A DNA stretch of 64,000 bases from Algoriphagus litoralis (lineage in GTDB: Bacteria; Bacteroidota; Bacteroidia; Cytophagales; Cyclobacteriaceae), in contig NZ_QGOL01000007.1 in the NCBI RefSeq assembly GCF_003259255.1, positions 310,001-374,000 on the forward strand. The letters run 5' to 3'. Numbering within the stretch: position 1 is the first letter of the stretch; every line of letters begins with the position of its first letter. The position numbers and the translations under genes were made by a program. Below the pieces are notes generated by a model. It was not told the origin of the DNA. It worked only from the letters and a program-made list of their open reading frames with translations, and searched no databases. This document shows positions 17,567-29,000 of the stretch, one piece after another.

Positions 17567-18808
17567 ATGCTGATTTATAGATTAATTCCTTTTCTGATTT
17601 TTTTCCTTTTCCTAGGGAGTGTCGACTCTTTTTCCCAAACAAAAAAAACGAGAGAAGAACTCGAGCGAGAAAAAGCGGAGGTTCAAGCCCGACTCAGAGA
17701 ATTTGATGCTATTCTCAAGCAAACCACAGCGACCAAAAAAACATCATTAGGTGAGCTCAACGCATTGACACGACAATTTCAGACCCAAAACAGGCTGGTC
17801 AACACACTGGATCGGGAAGTACGTCTGATTAATCAGGAAATATCCGAGACTGAAAATAAAATCGAAAGCTTAGAAAATCAGCTCAAAGACTTAAAGGCAG
17901 AATACTCCAGAATGATCTACAATTCCTCCAAGTTAAACAGAGGCTTGTCTATAGTAGCATTTGTCTTTAGTTCTGGCAATTTCAATCAACTCTACATGCG
18001 ACTGAAATACCTGAAGCAATACAGTGACAGTCGAAAGCAACAAGCGGAACAGATCGAAAAACTATCGCTAGAGCTGGTGGATCAGCGCGCCCAACTCGAT
18101 CAGAAAAAAGCCGATAAAATAGCTGTGCTTTCCGAGGAACAAAAAGAACGTGCAGAACTAGAGCGGCTTCGCAAAAGCCAACAAGGTGTAGTCAACACAC
18201 TATCCAAGAAGGAAAAAGATATCCAACGCCAAATAACTGCAACCAAAAAGCAGCAGGAGCAATTGAACCGAATGATCAAGCAAGTGATCGAGGATGAAAT
18301 CCGCAGAGCTGAAGCTGAAGCTAACAAAGCAAACTCGACAACGACCAAAAAAGCCGGAACGAGTATGCCGATGACACCCGAAGCTGCAGCGCTATCAAGC
18401 TCTTTTGCCGGAAACAAAGGAAAACTGCCTTGGCCTGTGGAAGCGGGATTTGTTTCACAAGGCTACGGAACGTATCCCCATCCTACCCTAAAAGGGATCG
18501 TACTGGACAGTGACGGTCTGGAAATTCGCACCCAGCCCAATGCAGCAGTGCGGTCAGTCTTTGATGGCACGGTAAGTAAGATTTCTACTATCCCAGGTTA
18601 TGGTCTCACGGTGATTATCAAGCATGGCGAATACTTCACCATGTATAGCCGATTAAAAAATATTTCTGTCAAAGTGGGACAGACAGTGAAGGCCAAAGAA
18701 ACCATCGGACAAGTAGCAGCAAATGCCGACGGGCAGTCCGAGGTTCACTTCCAAACTTGGAAAGGTCTACAGATTATGGACCCTGCAACATGGATTACGT
18801 CCAAATAG
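17567..18808 (+). CDS. EnvC-like murein hydrolase activator (degenerate LytM/M23)
   Basis: 413 residues: signal peptide (1-24), long coiled coil (about 27-240), a low-complexity linker (245-285) and a C-terminal LytM domain (290-413). The zinc ligands of active M23 peptidases are mostly lost: the HxGxD motif reads SDGLE (E319), YAHL reads YSRL (R362), and only the last histidine (VHF, H394) remains. Such inactive LytM proteins with coiled coils (EnvC type) activate amidases that split septal peptidoglycan, so a regulatory role in daughter-cell separation is likely. Lies 5 nt behind the DUF4292 gene. Cell location: periplasm. Confidence 0.9.
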   Translation: MLIYRLIPFLIFFLFLGSVDSFSQTKKTREELEREKAEVQARLREFDAILKQTTATKKTSLGELNALTRQFQTQNRLVNTLDREVRLINQEISETENKIESLENQLKDLKAEYSRMIYNSSKLNRGLSIVAFVFSSGNFNQLYMRLKYLKQYSDSRKQQAEQIEKLSLELVDQRAQLDQKKADKIAVLSEEQKERAELERLRKSQQGVVNTLSKKEKDIQRQITATKKQQEQLNRMIKQVIEDEIRRAEAEANKANSTTTKKAGTSMPMTPEAAALSSSFAGNKGKLPWPVEAGFVSQGYGTYPHPTLKGIVLDSDGLEIRTQPNAAVRSVFDGTVSKISTIPGYGLTVIIKHGEYFTMYSRLKNISVKVGQTVKAKETIGQVAANADGQSEVHFQTWKGLQIMDPATWITSK

Positions 18809-18858
18809 AAATTAATATCGTATGTTCATAAAAAAGAACCATTGTCTTGCTGCATTAC

Positions 18859-18889
18859 TTTGCCTAAGCGAGTGACAATTGTATCTTTG
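18859..18889 (+). promoter_or_regulatory. Bacteroidota-type promoter for tatA
   Basis: TTTG (18859-18862), 19 nt, TATCTTTG (18882-18889): full match to the -33/-7 consensus with ideal spacing. tatA starts 34 nt past the -7 box. Because gatA follows closely, it may be read from here too. Confidence 0.75.
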
Positions 18890-18922
18890 TAATCCTATAT
18901 ATCCTTAAACAAATACACCATC

Positions 18923-19120
18923 ATGACTACATTAGGTTTTATTCAAAACATGGGCGGAGGTTCGATCGTACTGATCATCGTTGTTATCCTTCTGCTGTTT
19001 GGTGCTAAAAGGATCCCTGAATTGGCTCGAGGACTTGGCCGTGGCATCAGAGAATTCAAAGACGCCACTAAAGAAATTCAGAACGATCTCGAAGAAGGGC
19101 TGAAAGACAAAAAGAAGTAA
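18923..19120 (+). CDS. tatA: Sec-independent protein translocase component TatA/E
   Basis: 65 residues, usual for TatA. A single N-terminal membrane helix (about residues 13-28, GGSIVLIIVVILLLFGAKRI), then the FGAKRIPEL hinge and an amphipathic helix with LARGLGRGIREFKDATKEI, then a charged tail. The canonical FG-x-K-x-P-E is intact. TatA forms the pore through which folded proteins with twin-arginine signals leave the cytoplasm together with TatC, which is not in this window. Has its own promoter; gatA begins 18 nt downstream. Confidence 0.95.
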   Translation: MTTLGFIQNMGGGSIVLIIVVILLLFGAKRIPELARGLGRGIREFKDATKEIQNDLEEGLKDKKK

Positions 19121-19138
19121 TCCTTTAAGCCAATACCC

Positions 19139-20566
19139 TTGGAAAAATTTAGTTCATTCGGCGAAATTAAAAAAGCGCTTGAAAAGAAGGAGACTGATTG
19201 CCGTACAATAGTCACCCATTACTTACAAAACATTACAACGAAGGCGCACCTCAACGCCTTCGTTGAAGTTTATACCCAATCCGCATTGGATCAGGCAGAT
19301 CTCATCGATGAGAAAATAGCCAAAGGTAAAGCCGGCAAACTTGCCGGTATGGTCATCGGAATCAAAGACGTCTTATGCTATGCCGATCACGAATCCAACG
19401 CCTCTTCCCGTATCCTGAAAGGGTTTCAATCCCAATTCACCACCACTGCTATCCAACGGCTGATCGACGAAGATGCGATCATTATCGGCCGATTAAACTG
19501 TGATGAATTTGGAATGGGCAGCTCCAATGAAAACTCCTGTCATGGAAAAGTTCTCAATGCTGCCGATCCCACACGAGTACCAGGTGGTTCATCCGGAGGT
19601 TCTGCAGTTGCTGTTCAGGCCAATCTTTGTACTGTTTCTTTGGGAACTGACACAGGTGGATCTGTGCGCCAGCCCGCTGCATTTACAGGAGTGATCGGTA
19701 TGAAGCCTACCTATTCCCGGGTTTCCCGCTGGGGATTGATTGCTTATGCCTCGTCTTTTGATTCGATAGGAGTTTTCTCCAAAACTATCAAAGACAACGC
19801 CTTGGTCATGGAGATTATGGCCGGTCATGATGAATATGACAGCACATCCTCCCGCAAACCGGTACTCCATTACAGTGAGCTGTTGCATTTTGATAAAAAA
19901 GCGAAGATCGCTTACCTCAAAGAGACCCTTGAGTCTCCATCGCTGCAGCTCGAGATCAAAGAAAATACCCTTTCAGTTTTAGAGAAATTAAAATCAGAAG
20001 GTCATGAAGTCCAAGAGGTAGAATTTCCGCTCTTGAAATACCTCCTTCCGACCTATTACATCCTGACTACTGCGGAGGCAAGCTCCAATCTTTCACGATT
20101 CGATGGAGTAAAATATGGCTACCGTTCCCCTAATGCACACAATCTAGAGAGCATGTATAAACTCACGCGTAGTGAGGGATTCAGCGAAGAGGTAAAACGA
20201 CGAATCATGCTGGGCACTTTTGTCCTCTCAGCAAGCTATTATGACGCGTATTTCACTAAGGCTCAAAAGGTCAGAAGATTAATAAAAGACTTTACTGAAA
20301 ATCTTTTGAATGATTTTGACTATATTATTATGCCGACTACACCAACTACAGCGTTTAAGTTTGGTGAGCATAGCGGTGATCCTGTAGCCATGTATCTCGA
20401 GGATCTATTTACCGTACAGGCTTCAGTATCAGGAGTTCCGGCTATTTCGATTCCCAACGGAAAAGATAAATCTGGCATGCCTATTGGACTTCAGGTCATT
20501 GCCAACTCCTTCAAAGAAGCTGAATTGTATGCATTCAGCAATTACCTGACTGAATTAAACTCATAA
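19139..20566 (+). CDS. gatA: Asp-tRNA(Asn)/Glu-tRNA(Gln) amidotransferase subunit A
   Basis: 475 residues from a TTG start at 19139; the family's N-terminal residues begin here. Amidase-signature catalytic triad is complete: K76 (GIKDV), S151 (PGGSSGG, cis-Ser) and S175 (GTDTGGSVR). GatA hydrolyses glutamine to ammonia, which GatB uses to convert misacylated Asp-tRNA(Asn) or Glu-tRNA(Gln). Neither gatB nor gatC is in the window, which is common in this phylum. It lies 18 nt after tatA and 11 nt before the transglycosylase gene. Confidence 0.93.
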   Translation: MEKFSSFGEIKKALEKKETDCRTIVTHYLQNITTKAHLNAFVEVYTQSALDQADLIDEKIAKGKAGKLAGMVIGIKDVLCYADHESNASSRILKGFQSQFTTTAIQRLIDEDAIIIGRLNCDEFGMGSSNENSCHGKVLNAADPTRVPGGSSGGSAVAVQANLCTVSLGTDTGGSVRQPAAFTGVIGMKPTYSRVSRWGLIAYASSFDSIGVFSKTIKDNALVMEIMAGHDEYDSTSSRKPVLHYSELLHFDKKAKIAYLKETLESPSLQLEIKENTLSVLEKLKSEGHEVQEVEFPLLKYLLPTYYILTTAEASSNLSRFDGVKYGYRSPNAHNLESMYKLTRSEGFSEEVKRRIMLGTFVLSASYYDAYFTKAQKVRRLIKDFTENLLNDFDYIIMPTTPTTAFKFGEHSGDPVAMYLEDLFTVQASVSGVPAISIPNGKDKSGMPIGLQVIANSFKEAELYAFSNYLTELNS

Positions 20567-20577
20567 TAAATAAATCC

Positions 20578-21966
20578 ATGAAAAAGACCTCCTTCAGATC
20601 GCTCATTCTAGTACTTTTTACTTCCATGATCACGCTGACGAAAGGTTTTTCACAGGAATTTCCACAGGATGAATTGGCACTCTTGAACGAGGAGATTCAG
20701 CCCAATTATCATTACGAATACATCCCTGATTTCACCTATGAACAAGTAGAAGAGCGAATCAAGGCCATGAAATCAGACATGCCTTTTGAGTTGAATGATC
20801 GGATATTTTCATTCATTCAATATTTTACGGTAAGGAATAGAGATTACACCAAAATGGTCTTGGCCCGAAAGGAGAAATTTTTTCCGCTTTTCGAAGAAAC
20901 GCTACTAAAACATGAAATGCCCACCGAAATCCAGTACTTGGCAATCGTCGAGTCAGGATTGGATCCCCAGATCAGAAGTAGAGTTGGGGCTATGGGTCTT
21001 TGGCAATTTATGCCAGCTACGGGCAAAATGTACGGCATGCTCGTCAATAACGATGTAGATGACCGCATGGATCCGGAAATGTCTACCGATGCGGCAGCAA
21101 AGTACCTCAAGTCACTTTACCGGATGTTTGGAAATTGGGAAGTAGCCATGGCTGCTTACAATTGCGGTCCGGGAAATGTCAGAAAAGCAATAAGAAGATC
21201 AGGAGGTAAAACTACTTTTTGGGGAATTTACAACTACCTACCAAGGGAAACCCGAAGCTATGTACCCCAGGTACAAGCGTTTCTTTACATTCTCAATCAC
21301 CTCGAAGAGCACAACTTCAGCCTCGAGGAACCTACCTACCCCATCGAATATGAAAAATTCAGATTCGATCAGGCGCTTTCGCTCCAAAAACTATCTGAGC
21401 TCACTAACATCTGTCTGAAAGATCTGGAAGAGATCAATCCATCTGTAAAAAAAGGCACAATTCCCCTCAGCAATCGAACCATGGAAGTGAAAATCCCAAA
21501 ATCAAGGGCATCATTTCTTAAAGAAAATCTGGCTTGGATAAAGGATTCATTGGGCAATCAGCCTACAGTTTTACTAGCCTCTTCTACGCCTGGGGCGATA
21601 GTTCCTGTAGAAAAAGCAGTCGAATCTTCCTCTGGAAGAATAGCCTACAAAGTACGATCAGGTGATGTCTTGGGTACCATCGCTTCCCGCCATGGTGTCA
21701 GTGTCACTCAGGTGAAAAGCTGGAATAACCTAAACTCCAATCTAATCCGAGTGGGCCAGACCTTATACATCTATTCCGACAATCCTCCTTCCTCCACTTC
21801 CACGTCCCTAGCAGATAATTCCGGACAAAAAACCTACACCGTAAGGCCAGGAGATTCTCTTTGGATTATTTCCCAAAAACATTCCCTTTCGGTAGAACAA
21901 ATCAAGCGGCTCAATAATCTGAATTCTAACAATATCAAGCCGGGACAACGCCTAATCATCGGATAG
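20578..21966 (+). CDS. Lytic transglycosylase with two LysM domains (MltD-like)
   Basis: 462 residues. Signal peptide (1-25), then an N-terminal extension, a goose-lysozyme/SLT domain (about 105-245) with catalytic glutamate E125 in IVESGLDP followed by GAMGLWQFMPATG and AAYNCGPGNVRKAI, which are the family-1D (MltD) hallmarks, and two LysM modules at about 354-397 and 417-461 (YKVRSGD and YTVRPGD). It should cleave the MurNAc-GlcNAc bond of peptidoglycan, giving 1,6-anhydro ends, in the periplasm. No lipobox, unlike E. coli MltD. It starts 11 nt after gatA. Confidence 0.93.
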   Translation: MKKTSFRSLILVLFTSMITLTKGFSQEFPQDELALLNEEIQPNYHYEYIPDFTYEQVEERIKAMKSDMPFELNDRIFSFIQYFTVRNRDYTKMVLARKEKFFPLFEETLLKHEMPTEIQYLAIVESGLDPQIRSRVGAMGLWQFMPATGKMYGMLVNNDVDDRMDPEMSTDAAAKYLKSLYRMFGNWEVAMAAYNCGPGNVRKAIRRSGGKTTFWGIYNYLPRETRSYVPQVQAFLYILNHLEEHNFSLEEPTYPIEYEKFRFDQALSLQKLSELTNICLKDLEEINPSVKKGTIPLSNRTMEVKIPKSRASFLKENLAWIKDSLGNQPTVLLASSTPGAIVPVEKAVESSSGRIAYKVRSGDVLGTIASRHGVSVTQVKSWNNLNSNLIRVGQTLYIYSDNPPSSTSTSLADNSGQKTYTVRPGDSLWIISQKHSLSVEQIKRLNNLNSNNIKPGQRLIIG

Positions 21967-22075
21967 ATTTTAGTTCTTATTTTTTTAAAGTAATTTAACT
22001 CAAATTTTAATTATTTAAAACAAGCTTGGATTGTTTTAAGTACTTATATTGGGACCATTGACAAAAAGAAAAATC

Positions 22076-23173
22076 ATGAAAGCATTATCGTATATCTTTC
22101 TCCTGTTTAGTTCACTAGTTCTATTTTCCTGCGATCAGGAGGGAAAAGACGCATTTGGCGGGGCAAAACCGAAGGCTAAAGGATCAATTGGCGAAATCAT
22201 TTTGGCAATAGATTCTACCAAATGGGCAGGGCCTGTAGGTGAGGAATTGAGGGCAATCTTCGAAGCTGACCTACCCGGCATGATCAGATCCGAAAGTATG
22301 TTTAAAGTCCATCGTGTAGATCCCCGAGCGATGACCAAAATGCTCAAGATGTACACCAATTTGATCTATGTCACGACTTTTGATGACAAAAAAGGCGGAA
22401 GCCAAGTGATCAATGCACAGTTTTCTAAAGAATCAAAAGAAAAAGCACTTGCAGATCCAAGTCTCTATTCCCTTCGAATGGAAGATGAATATGCCAAAGG
22501 TCAGGAGGTACTTTATCTCTTTGGCAACAATGAGGAAGAGTTAATAGCGAACCTTCGAAAAAACAGAGATCGATTGCAGAATCTATTTGAAGTGAGAGAG
22601 CGTGGCCGATTGGAAAAGCCACTCTTTGCCAGAAAAAATTCAGCGGCAGAACATGAAGCCAGAACCAACCTAGGAATCGAAATCAATGCCCCTGCCTCCT
22701 ATCAAATCGCAAAATCAACAGATGATTTTCTATGGATGAGATCACCTTCCCCAACGGAGAAACGTCCTGATATCAGCATATTTTTTTACGAAACGGAGTA
22801 TACCTCTGAAGAGCAAACTTTTCCAGTAAACATTCTGACTCTCAGAGATTCGATTACCAAACAGCATATTTTCGGAGATCCGGAAGATCCCACCTCTTAT
22901 GTGGTCAGTGAAAAACAAATTCCACCTGCTTTCAGAAACATGGTGATAAATGATAATTTTACCGTGGAAATCAGGGGTACCTGGAAGACCAATAATATCA
23001 GTATGGGAGGCACCTACCTTGGGTATGTGATGGTAGATCAGGCAAAAGGCAAGCTTTACTACATGGAAGGATTCGTTTATTATCCAAATGAAGTCCACCG
23101 TGACGCACTTCGTGAGATTCAGACGGTTCTGCTCAACACCGATATTTCTGGTAAAAAAGACCAAGGTGCCTGA
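22076..23173 (+). CDS. DUF4837 family lipoprotein
   Basis: 365 residues from ATG 22076; a TTG nine codons upstream is in frame but gives a poor signal peptide. Lipobox LFSC (cysteine at about 19). The body matches the DUF4837 family known only from Bacteroidota: two similar alpha/beta halves, each with a T-F-type strand pair, and a conserved stretch near FTVEIRGTWKTNNISMGG. Function unknown. It lies 109 bp behind the transglycosylase gene and 20 nt before the malic enzyme gene. Confidence 0.83.
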   Translation: MKALSYIFLLFSSLVLFSCDQEGKDAFGGAKPKAKGSIGEIILAIDSTKWAGPVGEELRAIFEADLPGMIRSESMFKVHRVDPRAMTKMLKMYTNLIYVTTFDDKKGGSQVINAQFSKESKEKALADPSLYSLRMEDEYAKGQEVLYLFGNNEEELIANLRKNRDRLQNLFEVRERGRLEKPLFARKNSAAEHEARTNLGIEINAPASYQIAKSTDDFLWMRSPSPTEKRPDISIFFYETEYTSEEQTFPVNILTLRDSITKQHIFGDPEDPTSYVVSEKQIPPAFRNMVINDNFTVEIRGTWKTNNISMGGTYLGYVMVDQAKGKLYYMEGFVYYPNEVHRDALREIQTVLLNTDISGKKDQGA

Positions 23174-23193
23174 CTTTTGTCAAACCACCATCT

Positions 23194-25467
23194 ATGACCA
23201 TCAAAATAAGAAAACAAGACGCCCTCAATTACCATAGTCAAGGCTCCCCGGGAAAAATCGAAGTCATTCCTACCAAGCCTGTATCCAGTCAGATCGATCT
23301 AGCCCTTGCCTACTCGCCCGGTGTGGCAGAGCCTTGCAAGGAAATTGAAGCAGATAGAGAAAACATCTACAAGTATACCGCAAAAGGGAACCTGGTAGCG
23401 GTAATTTCCAATGGAACTGCTGTATTGGGATTGGGGGACATCGGACCGGAAGCATCAAAGCCCGTCATGGAAGGCAAGGCAGTACTTTTTAAGAAGTTTG
23501 CGGGAATCGATGTCTTTGATCTGGAAATCGATGAAAAAGATCCGAAAAAACTCATCCAAATCATCAAATCGCTGGAACCTACTTTTGGTGGAATAAATCT
23601 GGAAGACATCAAAGCACCGGAGTGTTTTGAAATCGAGCAAACCCTCAAGCAGCAAATGAATATTCCTGTCATGCACGATGATCAGCATGGCACGGCGATT
23701 ATTTCTGGAGCGGCTCTGATGAATGGACTTGAAATCGTCGAAAAGAAAATCGATGAAATAAAATTGGTAGTAAGTGGAGCCGGAGCAGCAGCCATCTCAT
23801 GCGTTCGCTTCTATGTAAGCTTGGGAGTAAAGAAAGAAAACATCATCGTATGTGATAAAGATGGAGTCATCCGACGAGACCGACCAGGACTGACAGATAT
23901 CCATGCCGATTTTGCCACTGATCTAGACATTCATCATATCAAAGATGCATTGCCAGGTGCTGATGTGTTTTTGGGACTTTCCGCAGGAAATATTATCACC
24001 CAGGAAATGATCAAGTCTATGGCACCAGATCCAATAGTTTTTGCCCTGGCTAATCCCGACCCAGAAATTTCCTATGACTTAGCCATTGCCGCTAGAAAGG
24101 ATGTGATCATGGCGACTGGTAGATCTGATCATCCTAATCAAGTGAATAATGTACTTGGTTTCCCTTACATCTTCCGCGGCGCACTAGACGTCCGGGCGAC
24201 TGTGATCAACGAAGAAATGAAAATGGCAGCGGCAAAAGCCATCGCCAAACTGGCAAAAGAACCAGTGCCAGAGATCGTCAATAAGGCCTATGGTGATTTA
24301 AACATGGCTTTTGGAAGATTATACCTGATTCCAAAACCTGTAGATCCAAGGCTGATCACCACCATTGCTCCTGCAGTGGCCAAAGCTGCTATCGAATCAG
24401 GTGTGGCAAAAAAAATGATCCATGACTGGGAGGCTTATGAACTTGAGCTGCAAAAGCGGATCGGAATAGACCAAAGGCTAATGTCTATCGTCATCGGTAG
24501 AGCCAAAAAAGATCCGAAGCGTGTTGTTTTTGGGGAGGCTGACAATCTGAAAATCCTCAAAGCTGCCCAGATCCTACGGGATGAAAAAATTGCTGTCCCG
24601 ATTCTACTCGGAAACAGGGAAAAAATCTTGGCATTGATTGAAACCAATGCTTTGGATTTGGCCCATGTGACTATTGTCGATCCTTTGGAGGAATCGGCAA
24701 TGATCGAAAAATTCGGGGAATTCCTTTATAAAAAAAGACAACGTAAAGGAATGACGCTTTTTGATGCCAACCGTCTGGTTCGCGAGCGGAACTATTTCGG
24801 TGCAATGATGGTGGAGACCGGATCGGCAGACGCTTTTATCTCCGGTTTGACCAGAGATTATCCAAAGACCATTCTACCTTCACTTCAGACCATCGGGGTG
24901 AAAAAAGGGGTAAATCGGGTAGCGGGGATGTATATCATGAATACGCCCAAAGGCCCTTATTTCTTTGCAGATGCCACGGTGAATCTAAACCCTACGGCAG
25001 AAGAACTGGTGGAAATCATCGGACTCACCGCAAATGCAGTGAAATTCTTCAACATGGAACCTAGAATTGCATTGCTTTCCTACTCCAACTTTGGCTCGGC
25101 TCAGGGAGAAATTCCAGCGAAAATGGCCAAAGCCACCGCGCTGGCAAAGGCAAAATATCCGGAACTGATTATCGAAGGTGAAATGCAGGCAAATGTTGCG
25201 TTCAATCAAGAGCTTCAGCGGGAAATCTATCCATTCTCTGCCCTTGCAGACAACCAAGTGAATACCCTGATTTTCCCTGACCTTGCTTCCAGCAACATTG
25301 CTTATAAATTGCTTGCCGAACTAGGAAATGCCGAGGCAATCGGACCAATTCTCTTGGGAATGTCCAAACCTGTCCATATCCTTCAGCTCGGAAGTTCTAT
25401 CCGCGAAATCGTAAATATGGTAGCTATAGCAGTGGTAGATGCCCAATCTTCAGAAGGAAATCTATGA
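23194..25467 (+). CDS. maeB: NADP-dependent malic enzyme with phosphotransacetylase-like domain
   Basis: 757 residues, the usual length of MaeB-type enzymes. The N-terminal about 430 residues are malic enzyme: [13 protein letters not shown] (proton donor Tyr in the first segment), [12 protein letters not shown] and the NAD(P)-binding [12 protein letters not shown]. The C-terminal about 320 residues resemble phosphate acetyltransferase but usually lack activity and act in allosteric control by acetyl-CoA. It converts malate to pyruvate and CO2 with NADPH. Overlaps ruvA by 4 nt (ATGA), an arrangement I recall from other Bacteroidota upstream of sprA. Confidence 0.95.
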   Translation: MTIKIRKQDALNYHSQGSPGKIEVIPTKPVSSQIDLALAYSPGVAEPCKEIEADRENIYKYTAKGNLVAVISNGTAVLGLGDIGPEASKPVMEGKAVLFKKFAGIDVFDLEIDEKDPKKLIQIIKSLEPTFGGINLEDIKAPECFEIEQTLKQQMNIPVMHDDQHGTAIISGAALMNGLEIVEKKIDEIKLVVSGAGAAAISCVRFYVSLGVKKENIIVCDKDGVIRRDRPGLTDIHADFATDLDIHHIKDALPGADVFLGLSAGNIITQEMIKSMAPDPIVFALANPDPEISYDLAIAARKDVIMATGRSDHPNQVNNVLGFPYIFRGALDVRATVINEEMKMAAAKAIAKLAKEPVPEIVNKAYGDLNMAFGRLYLIPKPVDPRLITTIAPAVAKAAIESGVAKKMIHDWEAYELELQKRIGIDQRLMSIVIGRAKKDPKRVVFGEADNLKILKAAQILRDEKIAVPILLGNREKILALIETNALDLAHVTIVDPLEESAMIEKFGEFLYKKRQRKGMTLFDANRLVRERNYFGAMMVETGSADAFISGLTRDYPKTILPSLQTIGVKKGVNRVAGMYIMNTPKGPYFFADATVNLNPTAEELVEIIGLTANAVKFFNMEPRIALLSYSNFGSAQGEIPAKMAKATALAKAKYPELIIEGEMQANVAFNQELQREIYPFSALADNQVNTLIFPDLASSNIAYKLLAELGNAEAIGPILLGMSKPVHILQLGSSIREIVNMVAIAVVDAQSSEGNL

Positions 25468-26060
25468 TCGCTTACCTGAGTGGCAAACTGGTCTACAAAG
25501 ATCCAACTTTTGTCGTCATTGACGTGAACGGCATCGGATACCATGTGAAAATCTCGCTTCAAACCTACAGTAAGATTAAGGATGAAGAACAGATCCGTTT
25601 GCTTACTTTTCTTCACATCAAAGAAGATGCCCACACCCTGTATGGATTCAAGGAAGAAACCGAAAAAAAGCTATTTCTCCTTTTGATCTCCATCAATGGA
25701 GTAGGGCCAAATACAGGTTTGATGATTCTTTCTTCCTTGGATACAATTGAAATCGAGCAGGCGATTCTTTCTGGCGACGTAGGCAAAATCCAGGCGGTCA
25801 AAGGAATCGGAATCAAAACTGCCCAACGGATTATTTTGGAATTGAAAGACAAAGTAGGAAAGTCTGGCAGTACTGACTCTACCACGCCGCTCGGATTCTT
25901 GAAATCCAGCAATAAAGTACGCGAAGAGGCGTTACAAGCCTTAGTCACTTTGGGATTCCCAAAAGCTGTCGCTGAGAAGAATATTGCGCTCGTTCTTAAA
26001 AAAACCGAAGGCGAAATTTCCTTAGAAGATTTAATTAAAGCATCTTTAAAGACACCTTAA
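25464..26060 (+). CDS. ruvA: Holliday junction branch migration protein RuvA
   Basis: 198 residues, typical for RuvA. N-terminal OB fold ([19 protein letters not shown], 1-64), two helix-hairpin-helix motifs (ISINGVGPNTGLMIL near 76 and AVKGIGIKTAQRII near 111), a variable linker (about 138-150) and the C-terminal domain III (REEALQALVTLGFPKAVAEK) that contacts RuvB. It binds four-way DNA junctions and loads the RuvB motor. Overlaps maeB by 4 nt; sprA begins 12 nt later. Confidence 0.96.
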   Translation: MIAYLSGKLVYKDPTFVVIDVNGIGYHVKISLQTYSKIKDEEQIRLLTFLHIKEDAHTLYGFKEETEKKLFLLLISINGVGPNTGLMILSSLDTIEIEQAILSGDVGKIQAVKGIGIKTAQRIILELKDKVGKSGSTDSTTPLGFLKSSNKVREEALQALVTLGFPKAVAEKNIALVLKKTEGEISLEDLIKASLKTP

Positions 26061-26072
26061 TTTGAAGCTGGA

Positions 26073-29000
26073 TTGAACTTTCAGGAGTTACTGACTTTTT
26101 GCAGGGGGAAAATCAAAAGTCACGGGCCTGTTTTCTTAATCCTATTGGGATTTGTTTTAGCTATATCACCGCTTAAAGCCCAACAGGCCACTGCAGACAG
26201 TACCCAATCCCGTATTGATTCCCTGAACATCCGACGATTGTCACCTTCATTTTTGCTTTGGCAAAACATGAGGACCAATCCGCTATACCCACAGCGGAAC
26301 CCTTTTCTGCTTCCCAGATCGCCATTTATCCCTACCCCTCCTCTCAATCAGGAAGTGGAAGTCATCGTGGATTCCACCCTCCGGTACAATATTGTCGATC
26401 AACTGGACACTACTCGGTTTGGGAATGAGCAGGAATATGATTTTGAGCGATTCTCTGAGATTCAGCAGTACCGGGTAAGACAGGAATATTGGCGGTCTAG
26501 AGCCAGAGGCATGGACGGAGAAAGTGCCGTGGAAGGTAGGAGTCTGATACCGCCGCTCACCGTCAGCCCGAGTTTTGACCGGATTTTTGGCGGAAGTGAA
26601 ATCAACATCACACCTACAGGGTACGTCAATCTGGATTTTGGAGCGATTTTTCGAAGGATAGACAATCCGACACTGCCTATCCGCCAGCAGCAGAACGGTG
26701 GATTCAATTTTCAGCAACAAATCCAAATGGCAGTCAATGGATCCTTAGGCGAAAAAATGAAAATCGCTGCGAATTTTGACTCCAACAATTCTTTTGACTT
26801 TCAGAATCAACTGAAGCTGGAATATGACGGATTTGATGAAGACATTCTTCAATCTGTAGAGATAGGCAATGTTTCCATGCCAATTCAAAACCGCCTGATC
26901 CAAGGAGCTCAGAATCTATTCGGAGTAAAAACCCAGATGCGTTTTGGGAAACTCAATGTCACTGCTGTGGCCTCTACCCAGCGAGGAAGACGGGATAATC
27001 TGGTGATCGATGCCAATGGTCAGGGACGCTCTTTTGATATCCAAGCCTCAAAATATGATGAAAACCGACATTTTTTTCTTGCCCATTTTTTTCGGGACAA
27101 TTACGAACGATGGTTGAGAGGACTCCCTCAGGTACTCTCCGGGGTGAATGTAACCCGAATCGAAGTGTATGTCATGAACCGTGCTACCAATACGGAGACC
27201 TTACGGAATTTTGCTGCATTTATGGATTTGGGTGAAGGCCAGGTACTGCTAAATCCGTCCAATCCCGCAATAGGGTCAGGCACACCTGGAGCTCCTGCTG
27301 GCAACGGGGCTAATTTATTGTATTCCAATATTTCAAATAATGCTTCCTTCCGGCCATTTGATACCGGATCAAGAGCCATGGAGTCAGCTTTGGGACTTCG
27401 AAAAGGGGTAGATTTTGAGCAAATCAACGGTGCAAGAAAACTTGACCCCAATGAATTCTTTTTTAATCCCCAACTCGGCTATCTCTCTCTTTTTAGAAGG
27501 CTTCAAAATGATGAAGTGCTGGGGGTATCCTTTGAATACACCTACAATGGGCAAGTCTACAAAGTCGGAGAACTAACAGAAGATTACCAAACCAGACAAG
27601 AGGATGAACTGATTTTCCTTAAACTTCTCCGACCCGCAAGAATCAATCCCAGGGTCCCTACATGGGATTTGATGATGAAAAATGTCTACAGCTTAAACGC
27701 TAGCCAGATCGCTCGGGAAGGCTTTCAGCTTCAGATTATCTACAGGGATGACCGTACCGGTCTGGATAATCCCTCGCTTTTAGAAGGAGCAAATGTCAAA
27801 GATAAGCCATTAATCCGGTTGACTGGACTGGACAATCTCAATCCACAGAATGATCCTGCACCAGATGGAAACTTTGACTTTGTAGAGGGGCTTACGATGA
27901 TTTCAGATCGGGGCTTGTTGATTTTCCCGGTTTTGGAGCCTTTTGGATCCAATCTTGAGAAAAACTTCCTCCCGGGTGAACTGGTACTCAAAGACAAATA
28001 CGTCTACGATACCCTCTATCGCACCACGCAAGCTGATGCCGAATTGGTCACCAGATTAAACAAATACTTCATCAAAGGTAGACTGACGGCTGGTTCGGCG
28101 AGTGAAATCCAGCTGCCAGGGTTAAATATCGCTCCCGGTTCTGTAATCGTCCAGGCGGGTAATATTCCCTTGACTGAAGGGGTTGATTTCACGATTGATT
28201 ACAACGTAGGACGACTGGTGATCATCAATGACGCCATTTTGCAATCCGGCAAACAAATCAACGTAAGTTTCGAAAAAGCCGATCTGGTTTCCTTCCAAAC
28301 CCGAAGTCTCATCGGCACACGATTGGACTATTTGGCAAGCCAAAAGCTAAATATTGGGGGTACATTCATGTACCTCAACGAAAGACCCAATGTAACCCGA
28401 ATTGCCACTGGCAATGAAACACTTCGAAACAGTCTCTGGGGCCTAGATGTCAATTTCAACGATGAATCCCGCTGGCTAACCAAATTGGCTGATGCATTAC
28501 CTTTTACAGATACAAAAGAAAAATCCCTCGTTCAATTCAATGCCGAATTTGCCCACCTCATTCCAGGCACTTCGAATACAGTAGACGGGGATGCTGCATC
28601 TTATATCGACGATTTTGAGGCGGCAGTTACTCCATTTTATCTCGGAGCAGCTGCCAATCAAAACTGGAAACTGGCCTCTACGCCAAAAACCCAAACGAAT
28701 CGCTTTGATCTCAGCAACCAAACCGAGGACAATCTGGGCAATACCTATCGCCGTGCAAAATTGGCTTGGTACAACATTGATAATATTTTCTATCGGGAAA
28801 GTGGACCAGGAGTTCCTACCAATCTGACTCCACAGGACAGACGAAATCATTATGTACGTCGCGTAATTCCACAGGAAATTTTCAAAAATCAGGACAGGGA
28901 TGTCATTGTAGTCCCGCAACCTTTATTTGAAATGGCTTATTTCCCCAGTGAGCGTGGGATGTTCAATTACAACCCGAACCTGGACATCAATGGACTATTG

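Noticed and set aside
28497-28919. 140-residue ORF opposite sprA
   Set aside because: Antisense inside a strongly conserved gene with no domain; shadow ORF.
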